Numbered from the stretch's first letter, positions 45,601 to 54,472 are shown. The stretch: DNA of 64,000 nt from Anaerolineae bacterium (GCA_022013685.1 JAKLPV010000047.1:42043-106042); one strand, 5' to 3'. Translations and numbers: made by a program. The notes: generated from the letters alone by a model not told the origin.

Positions 45601-45798
45601 GGCAAACAGAATGGTGACAATCCGGCGCTGCTGGGCGGCAGGCTGAGTAGGAACATTTTGGACAGCCTGGGTTGTCTGCAGGAAGGTCAGCCGCTCGCGT
45701 AACGGCCCAAGCGCCGCTTCAACCACATCATCCCCCAGGAGACTGCGCTGGGAATCAAGGGCCTGGATGGCTTGTTGTAATTTGGTGGCGTCGTCCAT
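42658..45798 (-). CDS. Class III cyclase-AAA ATPase-TPR protein, intact cyclase
   Basis: A 1046-residue cytoplasmic signal protein. Residues about 60-235 are a class III cyclase with metal Asp67 (LFADVSGYTAMSE) and Asp111 (KHMGDGVMALWG) and transition-state residues in IGDTVNVASRLEQ, so it should be active. Residues about 255-640 are a STAND-like ATPase with Walker A VTGDAGIGKSRLLYEF and Walker B LLMLDDLQWADSGSLDALHY. The C-terminal about 380 residues are TPR repeats (ARVLVGLGNVEWRLGNLESA). It is a tandem paralogue of the next gene. Input signal unknown. Confidence 0.92.
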   Translation of the reverse strand: MDDATKLQQAIQALDSQRSLLGDDVVEAALGPLRERLTFLQTTQAVQNVPTQPAAQQRRIVTILFADVSGYTAMSEHMDAEDVRDVMNALWQKLDNIILTRGGKIDKHMGDGVMALWGADETREDDPEQAIHAALLMRAALADFRPDQPLADRLKMRIGLNTGPVLLGSIGTRGEVTAIGDTVNVASRLEQISPAGGVLISHDTYRHVRGVFEVDVQPPLEIKGKIEPLQTYLVKAAKPRAFRLYTRGIEGVETRMIGRSDSLARLRIAFEDSLVDGNLVVITVTGDAGIGKSRLLYEFNAWAEVQKVSWWVFKGRASQSMQNTPYALLRDIFSTRFEIQDSDSLAVAHEKLEQGFAEFLPDVPDWREKAHVIGHLIGLDFSESPHLRGLLNDPRQLRQQALFYLVRFFCVASSTSPALLMLDDLQWADSGSLDALHYLFTNLPPASPFMALAVTRPILFERYPNLGQGIKNLTRIHLHPLDKNDSRLLVSEILRKVPDLPDAIRELVVGGAEGNPFYLEELIKMLIDQRVICPDEDPWRVEPGRLAAIHVPSTLSEVLQARLDSLSVNERLTIQRAAVVGRIFWDQAILHASPDLSEGDVRESLQALRRKELVYERRPAAFTGTREYTFKHSLFQEVTYETLLKRQRASLHTLVARWLDRASGERRGEYLAQIGEHYEKGGDVARAAEIFSQAAERALSLSALSEARGFFEHAIRLLEHPDQPVRDVIEMQIGLADACMQLGEYVQAQQHAESAVALASEMQIDSLVAESLAQLGQQAWFLGKYQDAYSYLTGALYLARQQENPSTLARVLVGLGNVEWRLGNLESAREHCRESYQIASQNGDTTTLLNALNRLGVIMGGLGDASEEEKCYQQVLDLALSVGNRERAAAALNNLGALAGEQGEWQKSWDYYLRALSISRETGARHGEALHVTNLGLAAIQLGRHKAARDHLREGARLAQEIGAQPVLLSAMLYFGLLARAEGNLQHALELVGLARKHPSWDSENEREMLLYISEADRTGDQALDAMRRGQFRDWDATLNEILVTS

Positions 45799-45812
45799 GT
45801 GCAGAAGTCCCC

Positions 45813-48800
45813 TTAATCAAGCAGGAGTTGACGCAGGTTGGTTTGCCAGTCAATGGCAGCGCCGCGCGCCATCCCGGCAACCACTTCATCATCATCCAGG
45901 TTCCATTCCTGGAGCATTTGTTCAGCCAGGCGCTGGTGGTCGATGCTGTGAGCCGGATGGTGATCAGCCAGGCCAAGCAATTCGAGCGCGCGCGGGAAAT
46001 TTCCCAGTGCGGCTTCGAGGCGGGCAAAGAAGATAACGCCGATCAACATCCAGGGCGCAGCGCCGATATGGTCAGAAAGCACCAACCCCTCGCGCAGGTG
46101 CTCGCGGGCATTTTGTAAATCCCCAACCCGGATCTGGCTATTGGCCAGGTTGAGCAGGTACAGGGCCAGTGATTGCTGCGCGCCAATTTCACGCGCCATC
46201 GGAATGGCTCGCCGGTAGTATTGCATCGCCTTGTTGTAATCGCCTTGCTCATCGGCCAGGGCGCCCAGGTTATTGAGAAAAACGGCGGCGCGTTCGCGGT
46301 TTCCGACTGAAAGCGCCAGGGTCAGCCCTTGATGATACAGACTCTCTTCGCGGTCAGCTTTCCTGGCCAGGCCGGAAAGGACACCCAGACGGTTGAGCGC
46401 CAGGAGCAGGCTGTTGGTATCCTGAATTTTCTCGGCCAGGGTGCGGCTTTCTTCGCAGAAACGGACAGCCGACTCAAGTTTTCCCAAACGCCAGTGGGTG
46501 TTTCCCAGGCCGTACAAAATCTGCGCCAGGAGTGAATCATTTTGAACAGAAATTTCGCGCGCCATCTTGAGCGCTGCCTCAAAGAACCGCTCGGATTCGG
46601 TATATTCGCCCGTTTCGGTTTTGATCTGCCCATGCTGAACGATGGCGGCCAGCAATAAACGACCGGAGGTTATCTCCTTGAAGCATGCCAGGGCAATATC
46701 AGTATGCTTGATGGCATCAGGGTATTCGCCGGAACGATAAAAGGTTTCGCCCATTTTTAGATGAATGTAACCTTCGTCCCGCTTGCGAAGCGGGGAAATA
46801 AGCGAAAGCGCGCGCTTGAAAAAGCCAAAAGCTTCAGAGAGCGCACTTAAGCTCAGCGCCTTTTCGCCGGCTTCGACCAGGATATCGGCAGCCTTATCCC
46901 CTTGCCCGGCATTCTCATAATGATCGGCAATGATCGGCAGGTATTCCCCGCGTCGCTCGCCGCTGATCCGATCCAACCAGGCCGCGATGCGCTCATGGTA
47001 CTGGGTGCGCTGGCGTTTGAGCACAGTCTCGTAGGTCACATCACGAAGCAGGGAATGTTTGAAGGCGTACTCGGTTGTATCTGAAAAAGCCGAAATTGGA
47101 TGGCTAAAAATCAGTTCTTTGGCGCGCAAAGCTGCCAACGAAACCTGCAAACGCTCGCGCTCGCTCCCTATTTCGGGGCTGATCGCCTCCAGGGCGCGAT
47201 CCCAGAAGATGCGCCCCACCACCGAGGCGCGCTGCAAGGCGGCCCTTTCCATGCTGTCGAGGCCATCCAGCCGGGCTTGCAAGACCCCGGCCAGGGTCGG
47301 CGGAATGTTGAGTTTATCGAGCCGCGAGAGATCAATCCCCCAGGAATCGCTGGCCGTGTTGTTGATCACGCGGGCTTCGATCAACATCTTGAGCAGTTCT
47401 TCGATGTAAAAGGGGTTTCCATCCCCGCCGCCAACAACCAGTTCACGCAAGGCAGAGGGCAGGGAATCGACTTTTTTAAGTATCTGCCGCACCAGGATGC
47501 GGCTGTCCTCGCGGGTAAGCGGCCCAAGTTGCAGTTCAACGGCATTCGGGAGTCCGCGTCCCCAATTTGGGTAACGTTCATACAGCTCGGGGCGGGCAGC
47601 GCAAATCGCCAGTAACGGCGTATTGGCAGATAAATTCCCAAAAAGGTAGGAAAGCGCATCGAGCGAGGCGTTGTCTGCCCACTGGATGTCATCCAGCACG
47701 AAAATAAGCGGATGAAGGCTGGCTGCGCCCTGTACCAGGCGCAGAATGCTGGCAAAGCCCAGGCTGCGCAATTGGGTTGCTTCGCCAAGCAGGCCGCTCA
47801 AGTGCTGGCTCTGGCTGAAATCGTAACCGATCAATTGGCCGACAATGTGCGCCTTTTCCTGCGCGCGGGGGTCATCAGGCAGGAAGTTCTGGAAGCCAGC
47901 TTCCATTTTCTGGAAAACCACAGCAAGCGAATCGCTGTCCTGAATTTGGAAGCGGAAGGCAACAATTTCGCGCAGGAAGGCAAAGGGAGCATTGGTCTGG
48001 GATGGAGCCGAACGCCCCAGAAAAAGATAGTAGTCATTGGGCTGGGGGTCGGTCCAGGTCAGGAACTCGGTCACGAGGCGGGTTTTGCCGATGCCCATTT
48101 CACCGCCCAGGTTGACCAGTTGGGGCTGGCGCTCGGCGAACATGCGCTGGTAGGCAGCCTGGATCTGGGCCAGTTCGCTCGCGCGCCCGACCAGGTCTGT
48201 CTGTACGCCCTCGACCCCGCGGGTGATTAAATGGAAAGCGCGTGGCCGGGCATTGAGGATGTTGTAGGGTAATATTTCTTCAGATCTGCCTTTAACACGC
48301 ATGGCCGGCATCTTCTCAATATCGAAGATACCGCGCACCAGGCGATAGGTGTCTGATGAAATCAAGATTTGTCCGGGCTGGGCCGATTGGTTGAGGCGCG
48401 CTGCCAGGTTGACCGTATCGCCAATGGCAGTAAATTCGCCGGTGGTGCCCATTTGGCCGACAATGGCCGGGCCAGTATTGATGCCCACCCGCAGGTTGAT
48501 ATTTTCAGCAGCGAAAATCGGGGAGGCCTGGCAAGCCTCATGCAAAATGTTCTTCATCCCCAATGCGGCGCGGATGGCCTGTTCGGGATCATCCTCGGCA
48601 ATGCTTTCAGCCCCCCACAGGGCCATGACTCCGTGCCCCATGTGCTTATCGATCCTTCCGCCGTGCGCCAGGATGGCCGAGTCGAGTTGGTTCCACAGGC
48701 TGTTGGTGGCGTCACGCATATCTTCGGGATCGCTCTGCTCGCCCAGGGCAGACAGGGCTGGCAAATCGGCGAACAAGACCGTAATAATCTTGCGCTTTTG

Positions 48801-48962
48801 AGATTCGGATTCGGATTCGGCCTGCTTTCGGGAAGCCCGCAAAGCGGCCAGTTTTTCGTGCAGGGGTATCAGGGCCGTCTCGACAACAGAATCGCCCAAC
48901 GTGGCACGCTGGGCTTCCAGGGCGGTGATCGCTTGTTCGAGCCGGTTAATTTCAAGGGTCAT
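45813..48962 (-). CDS. Class III cyclase-AAA ATPase-TPR paralogue with degenerate cyclase site
   Basis: 1049 residues, with the same three-part plan as its downstream neighbour. The first metal Asp66 is kept but the following GYT becomes PAL (LFADLPALSALGE). The second metal Asp is His110 (KHMGHGVMALWG), codon at 48635-48633, so nucleotide cyclisation is probably lost. The transition-state motif IGDTVNLAARLNQ remains. The ATPase looks intact: Walker A NLGGEMGIGKTRLVTEF and Walker B FVLDDIQWADNASLDALSY. TPR repeats fill the C-terminal third. It is the upstream gene of the pair, 14 bp apart; it may serve as a regulatory or heteromeric partner (inference). Confidence 0.9.
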   Translation of the reverse strand: MTLEINRLEQAITALEAQRATLGDSVVETALIPLHEKLAALRASRKQAESESESQKRKIITVLFADLPALSALGEQSDPEDMRDATNSLWNQLDSAILAHGGRIDKHMGHGVMALWGAESIAEDDPEQAIRAALGMKNILHEACQASPIFAAENINLRVGINTGPAIVGQMGTTGEFTAIGDTVNLAARLNQSAQPGQILISSDTYRLVRGIFDIEKMPAMRVKGRSEEILPYNILNARPRAFHLITRGVEGVQTDLVGRASELAQIQAAYQRMFAERQPQLVNLGGEMGIGKTRLVTEFLTWTDPQPNDYYLFLGRSAPSQTNAPFAFLREIVAFRFQIQDSDSLAVVFQKMEAGFQNFLPDDPRAQEKAHIVGQLIGYDFSQSQHLSGLLGEATQLRSLGFASILRLVQGAASLHPLIFVLDDIQWADNASLDALSYLFGNLSANTPLLAICAARPELYERYPNWGRGLPNAVELQLGPLTREDSRILVRQILKKVDSLPSALRELVVGGGDGNPFYIEELLKMLIEARVINNTASDSWGIDLSRLDKLNIPPTLAGVLQARLDGLDSMERAALQRASVVGRIFWDRALEAISPEIGSERERLQVSLAALRAKELIFSHPISAFSDTTEYAFKHSLLRDVTYETVLKRQRTQYHERIAAWLDRISGERRGEYLPIIADHYENAGQGDKAADILVEAGEKALSLSALSEAFGFFKRALSLISPLRKRDEGYIHLKMGETFYRSGEYPDAIKHTDIALACFKEITSGRLLLAAIVQHGQIKTETGEYTESERFFEAALKMAREISVQNDSLLAQILYGLGNTHWRLGKLESAVRFCEESRTLAEKIQDTNSLLLALNRLGVLSGLARKADREESLYHQGLTLALSVGNRERAAVFLNNLGALADEQGDYNKAMQYYRRAIPMAREIGAQQSLALYLLNLANSQIRVGDLQNAREHLREGLVLSDHIGAAPWMLIGVIFFARLEAALGNFPRALELLGLADHHPAHSIDHQRLAEQMLQEWNLDDDEVVAGMARGAAIDWQTNLRQLLLD

Positions 48963-49013
48963 TGGGACTGGGCTGCCTGACGATAAATTTTTGCAGGGAC
49001 GTATTCATTTTAC

Positions 49014-49113
49014 GCTCTTTGGGAATTTCCGTGATAGGCCCCTGCATTTTGGGGTATGAGCGCGTACGCGCTCATACCCCAAAATGCAGCCTTCTTTACA
49101 GAAAATATCAGAG
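49014..49113 (-). repeat. Dispersed hairpin repeat, copy C
   Basis: A perfect 23-bp stem, CTGCATTTTGGGGTATGAG plus CGCG (49042-49064) with complement 49067-49089, and essentially no loop. The flanks TAAAGAAGG and CTATCACGGAAATTCC match copy B at 38204-38335 in the opposite orientation. Stem differences from copy B occur on both arms, so pairing is preserved. It lies between the divergent cyclase gene and hisE. Confidence 0.85.
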
Positions 49114-49186
49114 AACCTCATTTTACATTATTCTTGGGATGCTGAAAGCAAGTAAAATAATGAAATATCCCGAAAAAGGAAACCCC

Positions 49187-49462
49187 ATGACTCTCGATGA
49201 ACTCTACACCTTTCTGTTAGGCCGCAAGGCCAACCCCAAACCCGGCTCGTACACCAATTCCCTTTTCGACGAGGGTTTGCCGCGCCTGTCTCAAAAAGTC
49301 GGCGAAGAAGGCGTGGAAGTAGCCGTTGCCGCGCTGGTGCAAGGCGATGAGCGCCTGATCGAAGAAATCGCCGACCTGGCCTACCACACCCTGGTTTTGA
49401 TGGCCGCGCGAGGGATCAGCCCGGCCCAGGTTCGGGCGGAACTGGAACGCCGCCACAGTTAG
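49187..49462 (+). CDS. hisE: Phosphoribosyl-ATP diphosphatase HisE
   Basis: Second step of histidine synthesis. 91 residues; start at ATG 49187 (MTLDELYTFLLGRKANPKPG) behind AAAAAGGA. The helical MazG-like core carries LPRLSQKVGEEGVEVAVAAL and RLIEEIADLAYHTLVLMAAR, the Mg-binding Glu/Asp pattern. It is the stand-alone form, not fused to HisI, and no other his gene is nearby. Its stop overlaps the convergent lactate dehydrogenase stop. Confidence 0.93.
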   Translation: MTLDELYTFLLGRKANPKPGSYTNSLFDEGLPRLSQKVGEEGVEVAVAALVQGDERLIEEIADLAYHTLVLMAARGISPAQVRAELERRHS

Positions 49463-50415
49463 GTTTTCAGGCTGGCAAGGCCTTCCTGCAAGATTTTCGC
49501 AGAACGTTCGAGCGCAGCCTGCTCTTCGGGATATAGCTCTGTTTCGATAATCCGTTTGACACCCCCTTGCCCGACAATACACGGAATCCCCAGGCAAACA
49601 TCACGAATGTTGTACTCGCCGTCCAGATAGGTTGAAACCGTCAGGACGCTGTTTTGGTCTTGCAAAATGGTGCCAACAATACGCACCAGCGACATCCCTA
49701 TGCCGAAATAAGTTGAACCCTTGTAATTAATGATGTGGTAGGCCGAGTCACGCACCTCGCGCACAATCCGCTCGCGCTGGGCCGGCCAATCCTGGCAATT
49801 GCCGCACATTGGACAATACTTGTCAATCGATACTCCGCCGACATGAGTCATCGACCAGGCCGCCACTTCGCTGTCGCCATGCTCACCCAAAATGTAAGCG
49901 TGGACGTTACCCACATCCACATTACAGTGCTGGCTGATAAGATAACGAAAACGGGAACTATCGAGCACTGTACCAGAGCCGATTACACGTCCCTTGGGCC
50001 AGCCGGAGCGCTTCAGCGCTACATGGGTCAGCACATCGACGGGATTGGTCGCCAGCACAAGCACAGCCTGCGAATTCTGAGCCACAACCTCATCCACAAT
50101 CGATTCGACCATGGCCGCATTTTTTTGCAGCAGTTCAAGGCGCGACTCGCCCGGTAATTGTTTTGCCCCGGCAGTAATCACAATCACCTGGGCATCGGCA
50201 TAATCGCCGGTTTCCCCCACCCGAATCTGAACGGATGGGAAAAAAGGCAGTCCGTGCGCCAGATCGAGCACCTGGCCGGCCGCAAAATCAGGGTTTGCAT
50301 CCATCAGGCAGATTTCGTCAGCAACGCCCTTTTGTGCCAATGCATAAGCAAAGGTGGAGCCAACCGCACCCGCGCCAACAATGACCACTTTACGAGAATT
50401 CCAAAAAGTATCCAT
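49459..50415 (-). CDS. ldh: L-lactate dehydrogenase with a Cys-rich loop
   Basis: Reduces pyruvate to lactate with NADH. 318 residues, start ATG 50415 (MDTFWNSRKVVIVGAGAVGS) behind GAGAGG. Motifs: VVIVGAGAVGSTFAYALAQK, TAGAKQLPGESRLELLQKN with Gln and Arg of lactate specificity, LATNPVDVLTHVALKRSGWP, and catalytic HAYILGEHGDSEVAAWS. A CPMCGNC cluster after GGVSIDKY is unusual and could bind metal or form a redox switch (inference). Confidence 0.93.
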   Translation of the reverse strand: MDTFWNSRKVVIVGAGAVGSTFAYALAQKGVADEICLMDANPDFAAGQVLDLAHGLPFFPSVQIRVGETGDYADAQVIVITAGAKQLPGESRLELLQKNAAMVESIVDEVVAQNSQAVLVLATNPVDVLTHVALKRSGWPKGRVIGSGTVLDSSRFRYLISQHCNVDVGNVHAYILGEHGDSEVAAWSMTHVGGVSIDKYCPMCGNCQDWPAQRERIVREVRDSAYHIINYKGSTYFGIGMSLVRIVGTILQDQNSVLTVSTYLDGEYNIRDVCLGIPCIVGQGGVKRIIETELYPEEQAALERSAKILQEGLASLKT

Positions 50416-50516
50416 GATCCATCCTCTCAAAATAATACGAGTAATTTTATCCTATTTTACAATGGATTGTGAAATTTAGGACAATTCTTATCAAGTTATC
50501 ATTTTCAGGGGAGTCA

Positions 50517-51281
50517 TTAATCCGCGTACAACTCGCGGATGGCTTTGGCCATGTGCGGGTTGACTTCAAAACTACTTTCCAGAAAATCCAAAATCGCCAG
50601 CGCGGCCAGCGGACTGGCCTGATAGCCGGTCACAAATTCCGGCAATCGTTTAGCAAGTTCAGGAAAGCGCTGCTCGAAGCGGCGCTCGCTGGCGAACGGG
50701 TCTTTGAAAGCGGGTTGTTCCGCTTCGATGTGCGCGGCCAGGTCAAGGATGCGGTCGACGGCATAGTTCTGGATGAAGCGTGAAGCGGACAGCTTCTCGC
50801 CGCGCCGGTAGCGGCCCAGGCCAACGTAGAGGTTCGTGAGCGCTTCGCCGACCAGCCACTCGGTAGGGGAAGGCTGCGGAGCAGGAGTCGGCCTGGCGGG
50901 AAAGGCGATCGACTCATCCACCCAGGGCTGTTTCCAGACGACGCGCCCGGCAGCGAAGGGGATGTGGGCCAGCTCGGCCAGTTCGAAAACAGCAAACTCG
51001 CAAAAAATGCCGTCTTCGAACAACAATTTATAGCCATCGGGCGAGTTTTTGAAGCAGTAGGCGATTGGGTTGACCTCGCTCAACCAGCACAGGTCATTGA
51101 TAAATTCCCATTTATGACCCTGCTCAACGATCGCAAAGAAATCGAGGTCAGAGTATTCATCCAGCCTTTGCAGTTCGGCACCGACAGAGCCCAGGCCGAT
51201 CAGCGCCAGGGCATGGCCTGATCTTTCCAGGGACTGCCCGATCTGATCCAGGCGGGAGAGCAAGCGTTGCATTTTATTCAC
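50517..51281 (-). CDS. Nucleotidyltransferase-domain protein
   Basis: A 254-residue protein. GTG 51281 lies 6 nt after AAGGAG and is preferred to the ATG 9 nt later. The polymerase-beta-type nucleotidyltransferase motif is LIGLGSVGAELQRLDEYSDL followed by DFFAIVE, giving GS and D-x-D. The C-terminal half (EALTNLYVGLGRYRRGEKLS) is helical, as in lincosamide-type or KNTase-like enzymes. Whether it modifies an antibiotic or another small molecule cannot be told. Confidence 0.75.
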   Translation of the reverse strand: MNKMQRLLSRLDQIGQSLERSGHALALIGLGSVGAELQRLDEYSDLDFFAIVEQGHKWEFINDLCWLSEVNPIAYCFKNSPDGYKLLFEDGIFCEFAVFELAELAHIPFAAGRVVWKQPWVDESIAFPARPTPAPQPSPTEWLVGEALTNLYVGLGRYRRGEKLSASRFIQNYAVDRILDLAAHIEAEQPAFKDPFASERRFEQRFPELAKRLPEFVTGYQASPLAALAILDFLESSFEVNPHMAKAIRELYAD

Positions 51282-51439
51282 AAGGATCTCCTTGAACACG
51301 ATCGTGTTTGTATTTTGTAAACATTCTATTATCTTTTTCGAGTTCGTCAAACCTTGATGCTATAATGAGCGCGGCGATGAAACTTTTTTGCCTGTGGCGC
51401 ATCAAAGAATTGCTGCTATTTTATTCAAGGAGTAAAAAA

Positions 51440-51769
51440 ATGTCCCTACCAATTCATGTTTCTGATGCAGAATTTGAAGAAAAAGTATTGAAGTCGGCCA
51501 CCCCGGTGGTCGTGGATTTTTGGGCGCCCTGGTGCGGCCCGTGTAAGATGATCGCCCCGGCCCTGGAAGAGATCGCCAAGGAACAGGGCGAAAAGGTCGT
51601 GATCGCCAAGGTCAACACCGACGAGAACCCGCAGTGGGCGATGAAATACGGTGTGATGGGCATCCCGACCCTGCTCTTCATCAAAGGCGGACAGGAAGTC
51701 AGCCGCCACGTCGGCGCAGCCCCGGCCCCGGCCCTTAAAAGTAAGGTGATGGGGTTCCTGGCAGGCTAG
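51440..51769 (+). CDS. trxA: Thioredoxin
   Basis: 109 residues, ATG 51440 behind AAGGAG. The active site is PVVVDFWAPWCGPCKMIAPA, with the cis-Pro in GVMGIPTLLFIKGGQEVSRH. The fold and length are those of canonical cytoplasmic thioredoxin; the partner reductase is at 19171-20151. A terminator follows. It may supply electrons to the UxxC peroxiredoxin (inference). Confidence 0.95.
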   Translation: MSLPIHVSDAEFEEKVLKSATPVVVDFWAPWCGPCKMIAPALEEIAKEQGEKVVIAKVNTDENPQWAMKYGVMGIPTLLFIKGGQEVSRHVGAAPAPALKSKVMGFLAG

Positions 51770-51793
51770 TTTTCGAGTTACAAGTAAACGAGG

Positions 51794-51828
51794 AAAGAGA
51801 GACGAGCGTAAAAGCCCAGTCTCTCTTT
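51794..51828 (+). terminator. Intrinsic terminator of thioredoxin
   Basis: AAAGAGAGAC and GTCTCTCTTT with a 15-nt loop, 24 nt after the stop, followed by T residues. Confidence 0.85.
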
Positions 51829-52291
51829 TTCTATGCAAAAATCTCATTCACCCCATCGCTTTTCAGGGGCGGGGTTGCAAAAATAAAACGGATCTGTGCG
51901 TAAGGCAGATGATGTTGCACGCCAAAGCTGCGCAACATCGAGCAAGAAAGCCCCAGCCTTCGACACTTGGCCACGACGCAGTAAGGCCCTAGATGACGGT
52001 CTCTGCACTGCCTGGAATCTGTCCCAGCGTGCGCAAGGAGGCCCGCACCATCAGAACGCTGTCGCGACGGATGTCGAAATTGAGCACGTCGGTTTGAAGT
52101 GTTTGCGGGATAGTCATGGTTGGTGTGCTTGGAGAATGGGGAAAAGAATTGTAAAATAAGGGGCATGTTCGATTTTACCCCATCGCCGCCTAGTTTGATT
52201 GGAAGTGGGACAGTCATTAAATCCGCTCAAGGGAAAATAGGGATTTGCTGATTAATTCGTGGTTAGGTGTAAAGAGAGGATGTAATTGAGC
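51829..52291. other. Intergenic stretch with no confident gene
   Basis: About 460 bp between thioredoxin and the OLD-family gene. A minus-strand frame of 42 codons (52117 to 51989, MTIPQTLQTDVLNF and so on) is possible, but it has no recognised homologue and no clear Shine-Dalgarno. A longer minus frame (51831-52217) is biased and unconvincing. This may be the left edge of an acquired segment. Confidence 0.4.
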
Positions 52292-54472
52292 ATGAAACTA
52301 ACGCAACTATCTATTACAAATTACCGGGCGCTTAGGGACGTGACAATCCCCCTGTCGCGCTTTGGTTGCCTCATCGGAGAGAACAATTCAGGAAAATCTT
52401 CCTTCTTGCAGGCATTGTCCCTGTTCTTCTCCGGCACGAAGCTGGGTGCCAGTTATTTTTTTGACGAGTCTAAACCCATCCGCATCGTGGTGACTTTCGA
52501 AGACATCCAGGATGCGGACTTGGCGCGATTAGCCGATGAACACCGCACGCGTGTTGCAGGAATTGTCAAGGATGGTCGGCTCGTTCTTGTCAGGTTCTAT
52601 GACACCACTGGAAAGAGTTCGCTGCTCTACAACACGCTCGCGCCTAATGACGCCCGTTTTTCTGCGGAGAACATCGCCGCGCTTTTGAGAGGTGGTCGTC
52701 CAGGGCAAGCATTTCTCGACAAGGTGGTGCAGGCGTTTCCTGAACTGAATGGTGTTGTCGATACGACTATGAATCAGGATACTGTAAAGCAAAAGATTCA
52801 GGAGCTCGCCGACGCATTACCCGACAAACAGAAGACTGCTGCCGACCAGCCTTTGCCTACGGGCATAGACAAGAGCATCGAACCGATGTTGCCCGACCCG
52901 ATCTATATCCCGGCGGTAAAAGACCTTACCGATGACATCAAGACAACTGAGAGCACCCCTTTTGGGAAAATCTTAGCTATCTTACTTCAGGCAGTCGAAC
53001 CCAAGTTGCCGGATGCGCAACGACTGTTTGAAGAGCTCAACGCCAAGCTTAATTGCGTTCAGCAGCCTGATGGAACGGTCCTAGATGGACGGCTAGATGA
53101 AGTAAGGCTAATCGAGTCCACCGTCGAAAAATATGTCCGAGAGAGTTTTGCTGATGTGGCACTCCGAATCATGATTCCACCGCCAGAATTGAAGACTGTC
53201 TTCTCATCTGCTCGCATCTATGCCAACGATGGTGTCGATGGTCTCATCGATTCGAAGGGGGACGGGTTGCGTCGTGCAATTGTCTTCTCTATCCTGCGGT
53301 CTTGGGTGGAACTCAAGGCAAAGCTCGCGCCTGTCACGCCGTTAGTTGAAGAACCAGTCTTAGTTGCCGAACCAGCACAACCGCAGGTGGAACCCGCCCC
53401 CGCAACCTATCTGCTGTTGTTCGAGGAACCAGAGTTATTCCTTCACCCCAAGGCTCAGCGCATTCTTTTTGATGCCCTGCGGGTTTTTGCCAAGGAACAT
53501 CACGTTCTCGTTACAACGCACTCCCCGATGTTCTTCGGACCGCAGGCGACCGAGACATTTGTCAAGTTACGCAAAGTATCAGATGCCGCGATAGCGCCCA
53601 GACCATTTACGCAGATTCAACCGGTTGACCTATCGGACATGACCGCCAAAGACCAGTTTCAGATCATCTGCTTCGAGAACAACAATGCAGCATTCTTCGC
53701 CGACACCGTTGTTCTTGTTGAAGGTGACAGCGACTACCTGTTGATGCCGCATATCGCCAAAACACTCAATGCCGCGTGGGACGTAGCCCAAGTGCCTGTT
53801 CTATTTGCACGGATTACCGGCAAGGGCAACATTCGGCGGTATCGAGAGTTCTTCACTAGGTTCGGAGCCCGAGTGCCGGTCATCGCCGACCTCGACCTGT
53901 TGGTCAATGGTTTCGAGCACATCGCTCCCGATAATTCCATCAAGGCGGCCAGGGACCATCTACTAGCAAAGGTAGATGAGTTGATCGTACCCGATGCAAA
54001 TGGCCCATCTGCGGAGAACGCCAAAGACGCTCATGATTCCGGAGAACTACGTGGCTTGTGGCGGAAGGTCAGGGAGTCCCAGGCTAATCTCAAAGCCGGT
54101 ACATGCACTCAAGAAGAACATGATGCAGCAGTGGATGCATTCTTTGCGTGGCAACGCAAGGACGACCGCCTTGCAGTACTCAAGACTAGCAAGGACGTTC
54201 AGATGATCCAATTGAAGCACTGCCTGCTTGAAATGCTTCGGGAAGTCGATGTTTATGTACTCGAACGTGGCGCGATAGAGCAGTATTACCCTGACTCTGT
54301 AAGAGGAGCGGACAAACCATCACGTGCCCAGGACTTCTGTTCCAAAGTGGCCACACGCGAGGCAATTCTTGCCTGTTGCGGCGAGCAGACTGTGGAGCGT
54401 GCAGGTAGCCAGGTAAGCATTAACGAGTTCGAAGCTATTTTTCAGGAAATTTTCGCCAAATTTAGAAATTGA
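52292..54472 (+). CDS. OLD-family ATP-dependent endonuclease (ATPase + Toprim)
   Basis: 726 residues from ATG 52292; a TTG 6 nt upstream is an alternative start. The N-terminal ABC-type ATPase has Walker A LIGENNSGKSSFLQALSLFF (residues about 28-47) and the late signature/Walker B LLLFEEPELFLHPKAQRILF. The C-terminal Toprim nuclease has VVLVEGDSDYLLMPHIA and VPVIADLDLLVNG, giving the Glu and Asp-x-Asp metal site. No UvrD-like helicase follows, so this is not a Gabija pair as seen; it resembles single-gene OLD nucleases, often linked to phage defence. GC and codon use are lower than in the flanking core genes, consistent with transfer. Confidence 0.88.
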   Translation: MKLTQLSITNYRALRDVTIPLSRFGCLIGENNSGKSSFLQALSLFFSGTKLGASYFFDESKPIRIVVTFEDIQDADLARLADEHRTRVAGIVKDGRLVLVRFYDTTGKSSLLYNTLAPNDARFSAENIAALLRGGRPGQAFLDKVVQAFPELNGVVDTTMNQDTVKQKIQELADALPDKQKTAADQPLPTGIDKSIEPMLPDPIYIPAVKDLTDDIKTTESTPFGKILAILLQAVEPKLPDAQRLFEELNAKLNCVQQPDGTVLDGRLDEVRLIESTVEKYVRESFADVALRIMIPPPELKTVFSSARIYANDGVDGLIDSKGDGLRRAIVFSILRSWVELKAKLAPVTPLVEEPVLVAEPAQPQVEPAPATYLLLFEEPELFLHPKAQRILFDALRVFAKEHHVLVTTHSPMFFGPQATETFVKLRKVSDAAIAPRPFTQIQPVDLSDMTAKDQFQIICFENNNAAFFADTVVLVEGDSDYLLMPHIAKTLNAAWDVAQVPVLFARITGKGNIRRYREFFTRFGARVPVIADLDLLVNGFEHIAPDNSIKAARDHLLAKVDELIVPDANGPSAENAKDAHDSGELRGLWRKVRESQANLKAGTCTQEEHDAAVDAFFAWQRKDDRLAVLKTSKDVQMIQLKHCLLEMLREVDVYVLERGAIEQYYPDSVRGADKPSRAQDFCSKVATREAILACCGEQTVERAGSQVSINEFEAIFQEIFAKFRN

